A stretch of DNA of 64,000 bases from Fragum whitleyi. Taxonomy: Eukaryota > Mollusca > Bivalvia > Cardiida > Cardiidae. Positions within the stretch are counted from its first letter, which is position 1. Each line of letters begins with the position of its first letter. The notes under the pieces were generated by a model that saw nothing but the letters and a program-made list of their open reading frames with translations, searched no databases and had not been told where the DNA came from. The DNA lies in NCBI GenBank assembly GCA_948146395.1, contig OX411554.1, positions 37,363,730 through 37,427,729 of the forward strand, read 5' to 3'. A program made the translations under genes and the position numbers. Shown in pieces: positions 8,732 through 21,141 of the stretch.

Positions 8732-10487
8732 ACAAGAGCCGTCAGAGACGGATTATGCTCCCCGAATAAGGCATTGTCACAAAAACAAGAGCCATGTTGG
8801 ACATGGACATCCCCCGCCAAGAAAGCTTGATAGTAAACTGAAGCCTGTCAAAGATTTGCCTCCTATAAAATCTAAGTAATAAAAATAACAAAGGGCAATA
8901 ACTCCAAAATTATGCAAGCAAGAATTGTAGTTCAGGTGTTTTGCACTTCTCCTCTAAGAGATCTATCCACCCATAAAGATTCAAGTTGATATAGCTATTA
9001 TACTTTAGGAGATATGCTCCAGACAAAATCTAAGTATCAACAAGAGGGCCATAGTGGCCCTAAATCGCTCACCTGAATGAACTGTCAAAAATTGTTTAAA
9101 GTAGATTTAGAAAGGATAATGAATTCTTACCAAATTTCAGGTCGATTGGGCAAAAAATGATGCCTCTACACTCATTACAAGGTTTTTCTAAGATATGACC
9201 CTGTGACCTCATTTTTGATCCCACTTGACCCAATTTCAAACTTGACCTAGATTTCATCAAGATGATCATTCTGACCAATTTTCAGGTTGATCCGGCAAAA
9301 AATATGGCTTCTAGAGTGTCTACAAGGTTTTTCTAATATTTGACCCTGTGACCTCATATTTGACCCCACTTGACCCAATTTCGAACTTGTCCAAGATTTC
9401 ATCAAGACAATCATTCTGATCAAATTTCGGGTTGATTGGGCAATAAATTTGGCTTCTAGAGTGTCTACAAGGTTTTTCTAATATTTGACCCCGTGACCTC
9501 ATTTTTGACCCAACTTGACCCTATTTTAAACTTGTCTGAGATTTTATCAAGACAATCATTCGGACCAAATTTCGGGGTGATTGGGCAAAAAATATGGCTT
9601 CTAGAGTGCATACAAGGTTTTTCTAAGATTTGACCCTGTGACCTAGTTTTTGACCCCACTTGACCCAATTTCGAACTTGTCCGAGATTTTATCAAGACAA
9701 TCATTCAGGCTAAATTTCAGGTTGATTGGGCAAAAAATATGGCCTCTAGAGTGCATACAAGGTTTTTCTAAGATTTGACCCTGTGACCTAGTTTTTGACC
9801 CCACTTGACCAAATTTCGAACACGTCCGAGATTTTATCAACACAATTATTTTGACCAAATTTCAGGTCGATTGAGCAAAAAAAGTGGCCTCTAGGGTGCA
9901 TACAAGGTTTTTCTAAGATTTGACCCCATGACCAAGTTTGTGACCCCACTTGACCTAATTTTAAACTTGTCCAAGATTTTATCAAGACAATCATTCTGAC
10001 CAAATTTCAGGTTGATTGGGCAAAAAATGTGGCCTCTAGGGTGCATACAAGGTTTTTCTAATATTTGACCCTGTGACCTAGTTTTTGACCCCACTTGACC
10101 CAATTTCAAAGTTGTCTGAGATTTTATCAAAACAATCATTCAGGCTAAATTTCAGTTTGATTGGGCAAAAAATATGGCCTCTAGAGTGCATACAAGGTTT
10201 TTCTAAGATTTGACCCTGTGACCTAGTTTTTGACCCCACTTGACCCAATTTCGAACTCGTCCGAGATTTTATCAAGACATTCATTCTGACCAAATTTTAG
10301 ATTGATTGGGCAAAAAATGTGGCCTCTAGAGTGCATACAAGGTTTTTCTAAGATTTGACCCTGTGACCTAGTTTTTGACCCCACTTGACCCAATTTCGAA
10401 CTTGTCCGAGATTTTATCAAGACAATCATTCTGACCAAATTTCAGGTTGATTGGGCAAAAAATGTGGCCTCTAGAGTGCATACAAGG

Positions 10488-10604
10488 TAAATGTTGACGA
10501 CACACGACGGACGACACACGACACACGACGGACGACGGACGACGGACATCCACCTAACCACAAAAGCTCACCTTGAGCACTTCGTGCTCAGGTGAGCTAA
10601 AAAT
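10488..10604 (+). repeat. Internal 3' terminus of family A: microsatellite plus hairpin
   Basis: An aaatgttgacgacacacgac tract of GACGGAC/CACGAC repeats is followed by catccacctaaccacaaa and the agctcacc/ggtgagct hairpin (10565-10598), then aaaaat. The 145-bp array resumes immediately afterwards in mid-monomer. Confidence 0.8.
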
Positions 10605-11933
10605 GTGGCCTCTTCAGCGCAAACAAGGTTTTTCTAAGATTTGACCCTGTGACCTAGTTTTTGACCCCAGTTGACCCAATTTTGAACTCATCTGAGATGT
10701 CATTAAGACAAAAATTGTGACCAAATTTCAGGTTGATTGGACAAAAATTGTGGCCTCTAGAGTAGGTATAAGATTTTCTAAGATTTGACCCCATGACCTT
10801 GTTTTTGACCCTAGTTGACCCAAATTTGATCTTGTCAAAAATTACATCAAGACAATTATTGTGACCAAATTTCAGGTTGATCAGACATAAAATGTGGCCT
10901 CTACAGTGCATACAAGGTTTTTCTGAGATTTGACCCTGTGACCTAGTTTTTGACCCTAGTTGACCTAATTTCGAACTCGTCAGAGATGTCATGAAGACAA
11001 AAAAAGTGACCAAATTTCAGGTTGATTGGACAAAAATTGTGGCCTCTAGAGTGGGTACACGATTTTCTAAGATTTGACCCCATGACCTTGTTTTTGACCC
11101 TAGTTGACCCAAATTTGAACTTGTCAAAAATTACATCAAGACAATTATTCTGACCAAATTTCAGGTTGATCAGACAAAAAATGTGGCCTCTACAGTGGGT
11201 ACAAGGTTTTTCTAAGATTTGACCCCGTGACCTAGATTTTGACCCCAGTTGACCCAATATCAAACTTGTCCGAGATTTCATCAAGACAATTATTGTGACC
11301 AAATTTCAGGTTGATCAGACAAAAAATGTGGCCTCTAGAGTGCATACAAGGTTTTTCTAAGATTTGACCCTGTGACCTAGTTTTTGACCTCAGTTGACCC
11401 AATTTCGAACTCATCCGAGATTTCATCAAGACAATCATTGTGACCAAATTTCAGGTTGATCTGGCCAAAAATGTGGCCTCTAGAGTGCATACAAGGTTTT
11501 TCTAAGATTTGACCCTGTGACCTAGTTTTTGACCCCAGTTGACCCAATTTCGAACTCGTCCGAGAATTCATCAAGACAATCATTGTGACCAAATTTCAGG
11601 TTGATCTGGCCAAAAATGTGGCCTCTAGAGTGCATACAAGGTTTTTCTAAGATTTGACCCTGTGACCTAGTTTTTGACCCCAGTTGACCCAATTTCAAAC
11701 TCGTCCGAGATTTTATCAAGACAATCATTGTGACCAAATTTCAGGTTGATCTGGCCAAAAATGTGGCCTCTAGAGTGCATACAAGGTTTTTCTAAGATTT
11801 GACCCTGTGACCTAGTTTTTGACCCCAGTTGACCCAATTTCAAACTCGTCCGAGATTTTATCAAGACAATCATTGTGACCAAATTTCAGGTTGATCTGGC
11901 CAAAAATGTGGCCTCTAGAGTGCATACAAGGCA

Positions 11934-12062
11934 AATGTTGACGACGGACGTCGCACGACGCACGACGCACGTCGCACGACGCACGACGCACGACGGACGA
12001 CGGACATCCACCTAACCACAATAGCTCACCTTGAGCACTTCGTGCTCAGGTGAGCTAAAAAT
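11934..12062 (+). repeat. Distal 3' terminus of family A: microsatellite plus hairpin
   Basis: It has the same order as the internal terminus: gacg/cgac-rich repeat, catccacctaaccacaa, the long hairpin with loop ttc, and aaaaat at 12057-12062. The next base continues the family C monomer. Confidence 0.8.
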
Positions 12063-12379
12063 AACAAAGGGCAATAACTCCAAAATTATGCAAGCAAGAG
12101 TTGCAGTTCTTGTACACTGCACTTCTCCTCTATGAGATCTATCCACCCATTAAGTTTCAAGTTGATAGCTATTATACTTAGGGAGATATGCTCCAGACAT
12201 AATCTAAGTATAAAAAATAACAAAGGGCAATAACTCCAAAATTTTGCAAGCAAGAGTTGTAGTTCTTGTGCACTGCACTTCTCCTCCATAAGATCTATCC
12301 ACCCATAAGGTTTCAAGTTGATAGCTATTATACTTTAGGAGATATACTCTGTGGTCAGATTGCAAGGACTCAAATAAGA

Positions 12380-12750
12380 TGTTATCTTATACAGCAAACA
12401 TAAAGGTAACAAACATTAAATTCCCTTTTTGCATGACATATTTTTAGACACAAATATCAAATACCTTATGGTAAAGGGCATCTGATTTGCTACTGAAATG
12501 TGAAATTTCATCAAATTCTGAGCATGAGACTAGGAGAAATGAAAGAATAACTGTATTTTACGCGCTAGCGTAAAGGTAACAAACATTTAGCCCCCTTTTT
12601 CCATGATATTTTTTTTTTTACGTTAATTTCAAATTGTTTATAGTAAAGAGCATCTGATTTGCTACTCAAATATGAAATTTCACTAAATTCTGACTGTTAG
12701 ACTAGGAGAAATTTGGGAAAAACTGTTTTTTACCCTAAGTCCCCTTTTCC
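12380..12750 (+). repeat. Family B core, two to three about 170-bp tandem units
   Basis: taaaggtaacaaacatt occurs at 12401 and 12571, with homologous ttgctactsaaatrtgaaat and gactaggagaaat segments following. A third partial unit runs into the 3' microsatellite region. Confidence 0.7.
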
Positions 12751-12867
12751 CGTGACCAGGCCTCAAATCCAAAAACCATCACAGATGCATCATCACTATA
12801 TCATAGGGAGTTCACATGGTAAGTTTCATTTGATTTGGCCCAAGGGTTATGGAGAAATAGGTGGAAA

Positions 12868-12970
12868 TGGACGGACGGACGGACGGACAGATGGACGGAC
12901 GGAATTACGGACGGACGGACGGACAGACGAAGCGACGGCTATATGCTCTCCCTTCGGGGAGCATAAAAAT
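12868..12970 (+). repeat. GGAC microsatellite and 3' hairpin of family B
   Basis: The tract is (GGAC)n with interruptions from 12868 to about 12925, then agcgacggctatatgctc and a hairpin with loop ttc closing with gggagcata, then aaaat. Confidence 0.75.
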
Positions 12971-13015
12971 ATGGGTTAATTTTTGCATATATCATTGCTG
13001 ACAGCATTTTTGGGG

Positions 13016-13565
13016 GTGGGACAGGTTACCCAGGCCTGGGTAACGTGTCCCCGGGGACAGGTTACCCCAGCTTGGGTAACGTGTCCCCCCTCTTACACAC
13101 AAAGAAAAAAATCATGCTTTTGAATAATTTTTCTAAGACAAGATCATTCTTAGATATGTCCATAGTCATGATGACATTAAACAAATAATTCTCTAGAAAA
13201 AAACCCAAATTTAATTGTAATAATACTTATCATGAAAAATAGAAAAAATCTTTCCGAACTGAAACAGTTCGCAAAACAGATAAGAATTACATACAGATCA
13301 AAGAAAGAGACTTGTAACAAGTAGAATAAATATTTCTTGGTAAAAGAAATGTGACTTAATATTGGTTTACAATATCTGTAGGGGGGGACAGGTTACCCCA
13401 AGGGGGGACAGGTTACCCCGGCTGATTTCTAGGGTAACGCGTCCCCGGGGACAGGTTACCCCGGGGTAATGTGTCCCCGGCGACACGTTACCCAGGGGAC
13501 AGGTTATCCCGGGGTAATGTGTCCCCGGCGACACGTTACCCAGGGGACAGGTTACCCTGGGACAC
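13016..13565. repeat. Satellite with palindromic GGGGACAGGTTACC cores, right part
   Basis: Cores at 13016-13091 and 13380-13565 are separated by about 365 bp, the same unit length as the left part. The second core is expanded and contains at least ten alternating half-motifs. Confidence 0.78.
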
Positions 13566-16500
13566 CGGAACTCAACTACACATACCTTTAATCTACTCAC
13601 TCTGGAGGAAAAAATCGTGTGCCAGATATGGTTAACGGATGATTTGAGGAAAGAATATAACCCATTGAAAAATCATTTTTTTCTATATAAAGCTTTTGAT
13701 GTTCATTAAAAATCTATATCAAAGCCAATCTGATCACAAAAGTAAGTGAATATACTGTATACAAGTTACCACACTATCACAATTAAAGAAAGTTAAAGCA
13801 TTAAATATGTGCATATCAAGTAAGATCACAGCTTACGTTTTCTTTAGCATCAATTATCAGGCAAAATATGTGGTTATCTTAACCCTTTGACATGCTGTTT
13901 ACAGCATTTTTCTGTTGTACACAAAGCTTTGGCAGACAGTATAGACTAAGATCAGCCTGCACAGAGGTTGGTCTGATCTTAGCCTACACTTTTCTGTTTT
14001 CTTCTTCATTATCATGTAATACAAATACCTGACTCACTAAATATCCAACAAATTGGCATTTTGTTTGAAATGTAATTTGCATTGAGTAGGATAAGAATTA
14101 TATAGGGTGAAAAGTTGCTACAACATCAATAAGGTTGGTACATATACTACCCTATACTACAAGAGGAGGGGATGGGCCTGATTTGATTTCCTGGCTTCAA
14201 AATTGAGAAATTAAGTCTCAGACCAAAGGGGCATACTTTCTGCAAAAGTCCTTTTATCACATGCCCTGTGTACAATCCTTTTCGAAAAAGTGTAGATTGT
14301 TCTTTGATACTTATCATTTGCATTTTCAACATAGAAATTCAGCTTTCAGTTACAGAAATACTATCAAATGAGAGAGCTTTTGGTTAAGACTACAACATCA
14401 ACGCCTAAGGTTTTCTAAATAGTAAAGCTTTAAGTTATCACTTTATGCCTGTATGTGCTAAATAAATAATATATCTATTCATATTTATTTTGGGCACAAG
14501 GACAATAGATATGAGAAAAACACAAATATGTAAAAATACTATGAAAAAGTTGGTAATATATAAAATGTAAATGAAAATCTGGCAAAAAAAGCTAAATCAC
14601 ATATCAATTCAATTCCGATGGAATAATAAACTCTTATTCAAGTAACTTTTTTTCTTATTTTAAGCTGATGACAGTTCATACTGAAAAAAAATCTTATTAA
14701 TCATGATGTAGCATAAATAAATCATGCAATATTATGTCATAACTTTTAGATACAATCAAATTCATTCTATCACATAATATATCCATTGTCTCCATATTCA
14801 ATAAGGTATTTTGTAGTAAGGGCAGGTTTAATAAAATGAGCATAATGTTGAAATTTTAATCCACAATACATTGAATGCATGTCATATATCAAATGCAAAT
14901 GCGATGAATATATAATCTTGTATGAAACAAGATGTCCTTGAATAAATTGGGGTAAATAATGCCAATCAAAAACCATTATTTCTCCATGAAACCCTTTGTT
15001 GTGGGTACTTGTTGACATCGTCTCATTGATATGATTCAAATGAGTACCTACAACATAAGGATTTATGACAGTTTAAAAGGTTTCAATCTGGAATCAATTT
15101 TATTCCCTCTGCCAGTCACACTCTATGTGATTGTATCTTTATCATTCAGCCAATGAATAATTCATAGACAAAGTGACAAGGCCAAAAATATTTATCAATG
15201 AACTCTATGTTGTTCACTCAAACTGAACCTAAGTTGACATGATGTATTAGCAAACCATTTTTGAGATAGATTATTCCCATATGACAAGAGGATCACATGG
15301 GCATACATGCACACACATGTCAAGAAATAAAACAAGATATGTTTGTGAAATACTCAAGATCAACTGAAAACAAGAAACTTGTAAGAAGTTCAACCTTGAT
15401 AAATGATCTTGAGCTTGATAAATGACCTCAGTGTTTTGTCCATAAGTAGAAAAGCCCATGTTGGACAAGTCAGGCATGGGAATTCCAGACCCCTGTTTTT
15501 CAAATAAGAGAGTTTGAGTATTTACTGCTTGAGTAAAATATGGATTCCCCATCATGGCAACTTTGATTGACAGATATGAAACTTTGACCATCAGCCATAT
15601 GTCAACAATCAACAGCACCTCAACTCTGATACCAACATTAAAGAGTACTCCAACGATTTTTGTCCCTGGTGAGCTAAAAATCAACATAAGATAATATTAT
15701 GCTAAGCCGCATTAGGGCAAGAACGTAATAAAGTCGCTAACATGGTATGAGGGATCAAGCAGTTGGAAGAATTCAATTACAACTATTACAACATTCCACT
15801 GGTCCTATCCTAATTAAATCAAGTTAAAGAATTTAAATTTGTTTGTCAAAGAAGGTTTAAATTGTTTACTAAAGATTGAGCTCAAAAGGGTAAAAGCATT
15901 TCGTGACACTGAATGCCAAAATGTAATTTCAAAATATTGGCAATTAGACACATGCTTTCATGGTTTTCAAACCTGGAGAGCTCCACACAAAAGGGAGGTT
16001 ATCCTATTTTTCCAGTTGACAAACTTATTCAAATTCCACCTCCTATATAAGGCATAAAAATTGGGAATGAATAGATCTGTCCTACTGTGATGTTAAAACG
16101 CTCTATGTTCAATGAACTTTTTTCGAAACAGGGGGTGCTACGGAATCTGGTAAATAGGCAGCTGTTTTAGTATACCTTACCAATTGTGTATGTAAACTAA
16201 TCCTTTAATACTTTTCTTAAAGAAAAATGGTAACCTACTTAAGCTGTCACAGTTTGTAAATTTGTTTGCTTAGAGCCATAAGCATGTCTCATCCCTCAGC
16301 CTCCTTTTTGTACAATAAAAGTACTTAATCATTCCATTGGTGACTAAAACCCTATAACTCAAACTTACTAAAGAAGGAATAACAATATTTTGGCCGGGTC
16401 AAACCAATGACAAATATATACTTATATGAAAATTTTTTACAAATGATTTCATAAGCACAATTTTGTTCATTGCATGAAAAGCAATGATTTTTGTTTCTAA

Positions 16501-17936
16501 TTTGATGGTTTTATTTGGTAGCTTATTCTTTTGAATATAAATGCAGTGTGTGCTTGTCATATGCAATGACCCACCCTCATGGATGTCTTCTTAAATTGCA
16601 ATTGGGATTGTGGAGGAAAAATAATTTGTCCCTTGTTTATGTTGGTGCACTATAAAGTCAGAAATGAATAGCAAATTACTTAGTTCCTGGAGTTGTAGAT
16701 TTTTGACGATAGAAAAACAGACTTGCTTAAATCACAGGAGCAAATGAAGTCTATAACTTACCAATTGAGGCCTCTGATGAAGAAAGCCAAGTTGATGACA
16801 AGCAATTTTATAAAGGTCTGTGTCTAATTCCTAGTCCTGAAGCACACACAGGTTGATCAAGTGCCTGAAGAGAGAAAAATTTATGAGATTTTTTAGTCTA
16901 TGAGTTCACATTTTTTGCAACATGATGTATATCTAATATTGGTGACTGATTTAACACATGAAATTTAGAACATTAATTATTTTCAATAAATATATACATA
17001 TACATGTATAGAAAATAAAATATTATTGCTTGTTTATACTTGTGAATATAGGAAAATAAACCTACACAAAAGTTACCCAGTTTAGAGTAGTTGCTGCTAC
17101 TTCAAACTGCATTACAGACAGAGCTCAAAGGCTCAAGGCAACATGTTTTTTTCTATGCCAATCATAAGACATTTTCATTTCTACAATAGATAAAACTATA
17201 TAAATGTACCACTTTAAAGGATGTCCACCATAAGACCTTTCAGTACTTTGATTAATGAATGTTATCTAGCAGAAAACAATTTGTAACTTTGTAACTAGTG
17301 ATTAAAACCATTTGAACTTCATTAGTTTCTTTTTAAACCTTTGGTCAGTTTGATGTTAAAGTCAGTTAACCTATTCAGCTCAAGGGAATGATAATAGGCG
17401 ATGTCTCCTTGAAAACTGGTGGTTTAATTTTTATTGACATTAAAAATCAATTTGTTTTACCTCTGGTTACAAAAGTATAATTTTCTGATTGATAATTGAC
17501 TTAAGAAGTTCACTTGTACAATCTCTCAATGATATTACATCAAAGTTATCTTTTGTTTTAAAATGTGCCTCCTGAACCGCGTCCACAATTTTTGTACCTT
17601 ACTTTATACTAATTTATTTCAGCAGGGCTCATGCTAGTGCTTGAAATTGAGGACTCATTGACTCCTAAAACATGAAATTCTGGGGGGTCAAAATACATTC
17701 TAAACAGGTCAAAACAACAGAAAAGGCAAATCATGAGTAGAATTCAAAGTCTATTCAATCTGAACAGACCTTTTTTGCAAGAATATAAAGGGAAAAATTA
17801 AGAAGTAAAATTCTAAAAAGTAAAAAGATACATCATTGAAGATTTGAGCGATAAAACCCAGTTCTTACCCTTAGAATTTTTAAGGGTCAAAATAGGATTT
17901 TTCACATTTTTGAGGGTCAAAACCCTGATCTAAGGA
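13566..17936. other. AT-rich non-coding stretch with repeat relics
   Basis: No gene is supported. At 13879-14010 a 5' half of the piggyBac-like MITE family is seen (TTAA, then CCCTTTGACATGCTG, then atcagcctgcaca), with its right end missing. At 15668-15681 ggtgagctaaaaat matches the 3' end of family A without its microsatellite. A 138-codon minus frame at 15271-15687 has no recognisable domain and ends at that repeat end, so I do not call it a gene. The rest shows no structure I can name. Confidence 0.5.
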
Positions 17937-18190
17937 TCAAACACTAGCTATGTTTAGTATAATTGTGCCAAAGCTTAAGCTTGTAGAATCGCTCTCAAAC
18001 ACTCTATCCTGATGTTGTAATTGTCCCTGAGAGAGAGGCAGTGGTTTATAACCACTCCTACCCAATTTTTCAGTTTGATGAATTGATTTTATGTGTTTTG
18101 CCCATAAACCTTCCTCAGCCACTGTGGGGTTTGAACCATGGACCTCCAGGTCTCAAGTCGAGTGCCTATACCACTGGGCAATTGTGGCAG
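17937..18190 (-). repeat. tRNA-derived SINE
   Basis: On the minus strand, TTGCCCAGTGGTATAGGC resembles an A box and TGGTTCAAACCCCAC a B box, about 40 bp apart. The body to the left (cctgagagagaggcagtgg, ttttgcccataaacc) is SINE-like. The head resembles the one at 1448-1537. Confidence 0.55.
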
Positions 18191-19639
18191 TCTTTTTACC
18201 TTTTATACTTTACCTGAGGACCAGTGCTTAGATTAAAACCCAACACATCTAAAACCTATCAATGACTTAATTGGCACTAGGTGCCTAAAAACAATGAACA
18301 AATTTTGTTATATGTAGGCAGGAGGTATAATAAGATAAATGTCTTTAATACCTATATGTCCTTTCTTAGTTAGAAATGCTATCAAAATTTGTGTGGTTTA
18401 ATAACCCCTTTGACATGAACATAGTCCTTTTTCATCTGTAAGCCAAATGGCCTGCAACTAGATGTTTGCTTATTTTACTCCCTCTAAAAATGAATTTGAC
18501 CTAACACAACACAGGAAGTGGGTGGGGTAAGACAATGACATATAACCCCTTAATCTGTTCACCATCTGATTTAAGGATAGATTATCTTTAATTACTGTTT
18601 TGTTTCTTTCTAGTTGTCACTTCGTTTTATCTCACTAATTACAGTCCCTTTAATTAGTACACTGTGGTTAATTAATACTATCTTTGTCCATGATAGTATC
18701 CCTGTCTGATGTCACAGGTGTGTTCCATCAGATATATATTTTGCTGGTTTTTGAATGGCATGAAATCTTTTTTTTACATACTGAACCCAGAATATTAGTT
18801 TATTATAATAATAGAAAGAGGTACAGACAAAGATCAGTGCAGATTGATCTTAGTCTGCACCACCTGATTGGGTAAAAATGGTTTCATAAATCATTTTACA
18901 AGAAAAATACTGATCTATAATTGTACACTTCCTTTGTTAATTTCATTGCATTTTTGTTAAACCATTTCTTCAGTATGGCAATGCCTAAAACCGTAGCTTG
19001 ATGTCCCATCTGAATTTCACAATTCACTTCAGCTTTGGCCAATTTTGTACATATTAAAGATTTTTTTTCTCTTTTCTGACCTTTTCACTTCCATTCAGAA
19101 CCTCAGACTTGTCTGTGACGCATCTAAGTCTAGTCAATGACATTTCACCATCAGCACACTACCCTCATCTCTGGCCAAGAAATAAAACATGGTCACATTA
19201 ATGGTTTTATGTGACTGCAAAATACATATTTTGACCTGATTTGTTGATGCTACTTTTTTGCCCATTCACCTAGAAAAATAGGAAACGCAAAGGTGTTGGC
19301 TTTGCTAATTTATTGCATTATGTACAATCATGTATTCTTACATTTCTTTTGTAAAGCAAACTAACCAACAATATCCTCCAAAATAAGAATTCAAGTCATC
19401 AAAATAAATCAAAGTGTTCACCAAAAAAGTTACAATAACAACCTTTGGAGATTACTAGAACTAAATTCTTTGAACCTTGAGGTCAAAACAGATCTAAAAC
19501 ACATTCAAGATCTTGCGATAATTTTAACAAAAAGTGTGACATGTTATAGATATTATCTGATCATAACCTTTCAGACAAATCAACAACGATACATTGTGCA
19601 CTTTTGATGTTCCTATGTTTGGCTTCCAGCAAGCATTGA
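18191..19639. other. AT-rich non-coding stretch
   Basis: No gene is seen. A relic of the piggyBac-like MITE interior (aaagatcagtgcagattgat, then gtctgcaccacctga) lies at about 18829-18870. Confidence 0.5.
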
Positions 19640-20304
19640 ACAAGAGGGCAAGAGTGGCCCTTAATCGCTCATCTAAATTAATAATCTAAAATTTGTTTAA
19701 ATAGGCTATAAAAGCCGATGATTGAAATATTGACAAGCAAAAGTAATAGGGTTGGTTTTAATCAACAAGAAAATCATTCTGACAAATTTAAAGATTGACT
19801 TGTTTCAAAAGGTGAACTCTTGAATTTACAAGATTTGACCCTGTGACCGGGTGTTGACCCAACTTGACCTATTTTCAGGTTGATTGGGTAAAAAATATAG
19901 CTTCTAGAGTGTCCACAAGATTTTTCTTAGATTTGACTCTTTGACCTACTTTTTTACCCAGTTGACCCAATTTCAAACTTGTCCGAGATTTCATCAAGAA
20001 AATAAACCTGACCAATTTTCAGGTTGATTGTGCAATAAATATTGCCTCTAGACTGTTCACAAGGTTTTTTCTAAGATTTGACCCTGTGACCTAGTTTTTT
20101 ACCCTACTTGACCCAATTTCAAACTTGTCCCAGATCACATCAAGACAATCAATCTGACCAATTTTCAGGTTGATTCACTACAAATATGGCCTGTAGAGTG
20201 TCCACAAGGTAAATGTTGATGACGGATGATGCATAATGTACAACAGATTTCACATAATCACAAAAGCTCACCTTGAGCACTTTGTGCTCAGGTGAGCTAA
20301 AAAT
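19640..20304 (+). mobile_element. Family A element, short diverged copy
   Basis: It begins ACAAGAGGGCaagagTGGCC and ends with the hairpin agctcacc/ggtgagct and aaaaat. About three diverged 145-bp monomers and a degenerate gatgacggatgatg microsatellite lie between. The hairpin loop is ttt instead of ttc. Divergence suggests it is older than the copies at 9040 and 23835. Confidence 0.75.
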
Positions 20305-21053
20305 AAAACTGCAGGTCTCATTTTGGTTACTTATCATATAAGCTCTTTTGAATAGATGTACAATTTTAAAAGAGTGATCAAAGGTCAATTTTTAAAGGTC
20401 TATACCTGTATAGACAAAATTTACCTTTGAACACTGACTTAAATGTGTGCATCTATAAAGGCTATAAATAAGCTTTAGTAATGATGAAAGATTTCATGAG
20501 TTTGATTTTTGATTACAATATATTCACTTAGAAATATCTTGATAATAAAGTATTATAAAGGCTAAAATACGCCTCAGGTGGCCATTGGACATGAACCCTC
20601 AACAATCAGAATACAAGACCAGCAAGCAACCTACTTGGCCAACAAGCCTGTCAATATAATTGAAAGTTCTTTAAAACACAGAAAAACCTCATTCAAACAA
20701 ACAAAACAAATATTTAGATTAATTTACATCAATAAAGTATTAATTATTTTCCTGTTTGCTTAAGTTATTAAAAGGCAACCAGTGCAAAGCATTTTAGGTT
20801 GGGAAAATAAGTATCCATATTTACCTATCAAATTAAGAAAGTGCCGATGGCAAGTTATTAAAACCGGTTTAATTGCCTTTGAAGAAAGAAGTTTTAAAAG
20901 TTGTCTTTAAATATTGCATAATCTAAAATGGAAATACTATAGACATAAGAGTTTTACTTATAATTATTCTAATACTAACCTATTCTTTTACTGGTATATT
21001 GAATATCAAGGTAAGTAAGATTTGTTGCAAAATGGACAAGTATCCCCCCGGTG
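20305..21053. other. Non-coding stretch with a tRNA-like relic
   Basis: At about 20570-20650 the minus strand shows a weak tRNA-like head (ttggccaagtaggttgc, gggttcatgtcc). No gene is recognised. Confidence 0.4.
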
Positions 21054-21141
21054 CATGACATTTTGTTGAATGCCATTTCCTCCATACGACATTTCGATGA
21101 ATGAAATTACATTGAATGGACAATTTGCCTAATACGACAAT

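Larger units (their letters stand above)
9040..12062 (+). mobile_element. Family A element, 145-bp tandem core, two 3' ends
   Basis: The 5' end is ACAAGAGGGCCAtagTGGCCC followed by ctaaatcgctcacctga. The core is about 20 copies of a 145-bp monomer (tttgaccctgtgacctag, then ccaaatttcaggttgat). A GACG-rich microsatellite leads into the terminal hairpin (agctcacc...ttgagcac ttc gtgctca...ggtgagct) and aaaaat. A full 3' end occurs internally at 10488-10604. The array then continues mid-monomer to a second 3' end at 11934-12062. The minus-strand frames of about 71 codons are by-products of the 145-bp period. Other copies are at 19640 and 23835. Confidence 0.75.
8785..12355 (+). mobile_element. Family C element with about 156-bp core repeats, split by family A
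   Basis: The 5' end ACAAGAGCCATgttggacATGG is followed by acatcccccgcc. The core monomer (aacaaagggcaataactcc, ending ctccagacaaaatctaagta) starts at 8887, 12063 and 12219, and the first array is cut by the family A element at about 9038. No matching 3' hairpin is found before the family B core begins near 12355, so this copy is 3' truncated. The corresponding 3' hairpin type does exist at 52647. Confidence 0.55.
8732..12970 (+). mobile_element. Family B non-autonomous element, host of nested insertions
   Basis: The 5' end is ACAAGAGCCGTcagagACGG followed by ttatgctccccga. The 3' end is a GGAC microsatellite, then a hairpin (tgctctcccttcggggagca), then taaaaat. The 5' subterminal tgctcccc is complementary to the hairpin arm ggggagca. 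The core holds about 170-bp tandem units at 12380-12750. No protein is encoded. The plan fits Helentron-associated (HINE/DINE-1-like) elements: subterminal inverted repeats, tandem core, GTCY-type microsatellite, 3' hairpin. That class call is inference. Confidence 0.6.

Noticed and set aside
9096..12021. Series of overlapping 60-119 codon minus-strand ORFs with a recurring peptide (GSKTRSQGQILEKPCMHSRG)
   Set aside because: They arise from the 145-bp tandem monomer. Since 145 is not a multiple of three, each ORF ends after about 1.5 units and a new one starts in the next frame. No protein would be continuous.
9040..12062. Regular repeats resembling a CRISPR array
   Set aside because: The monomers are 145 bp with no unique spacers between short repeats, and the genome context is animal.
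15271..15687. 138-codon minus ORF
   Set aside because: No recognisable domain, low-complexity hydrophobic stretches, and it abuts a repeat terminus (ggtgagctaaaaat).
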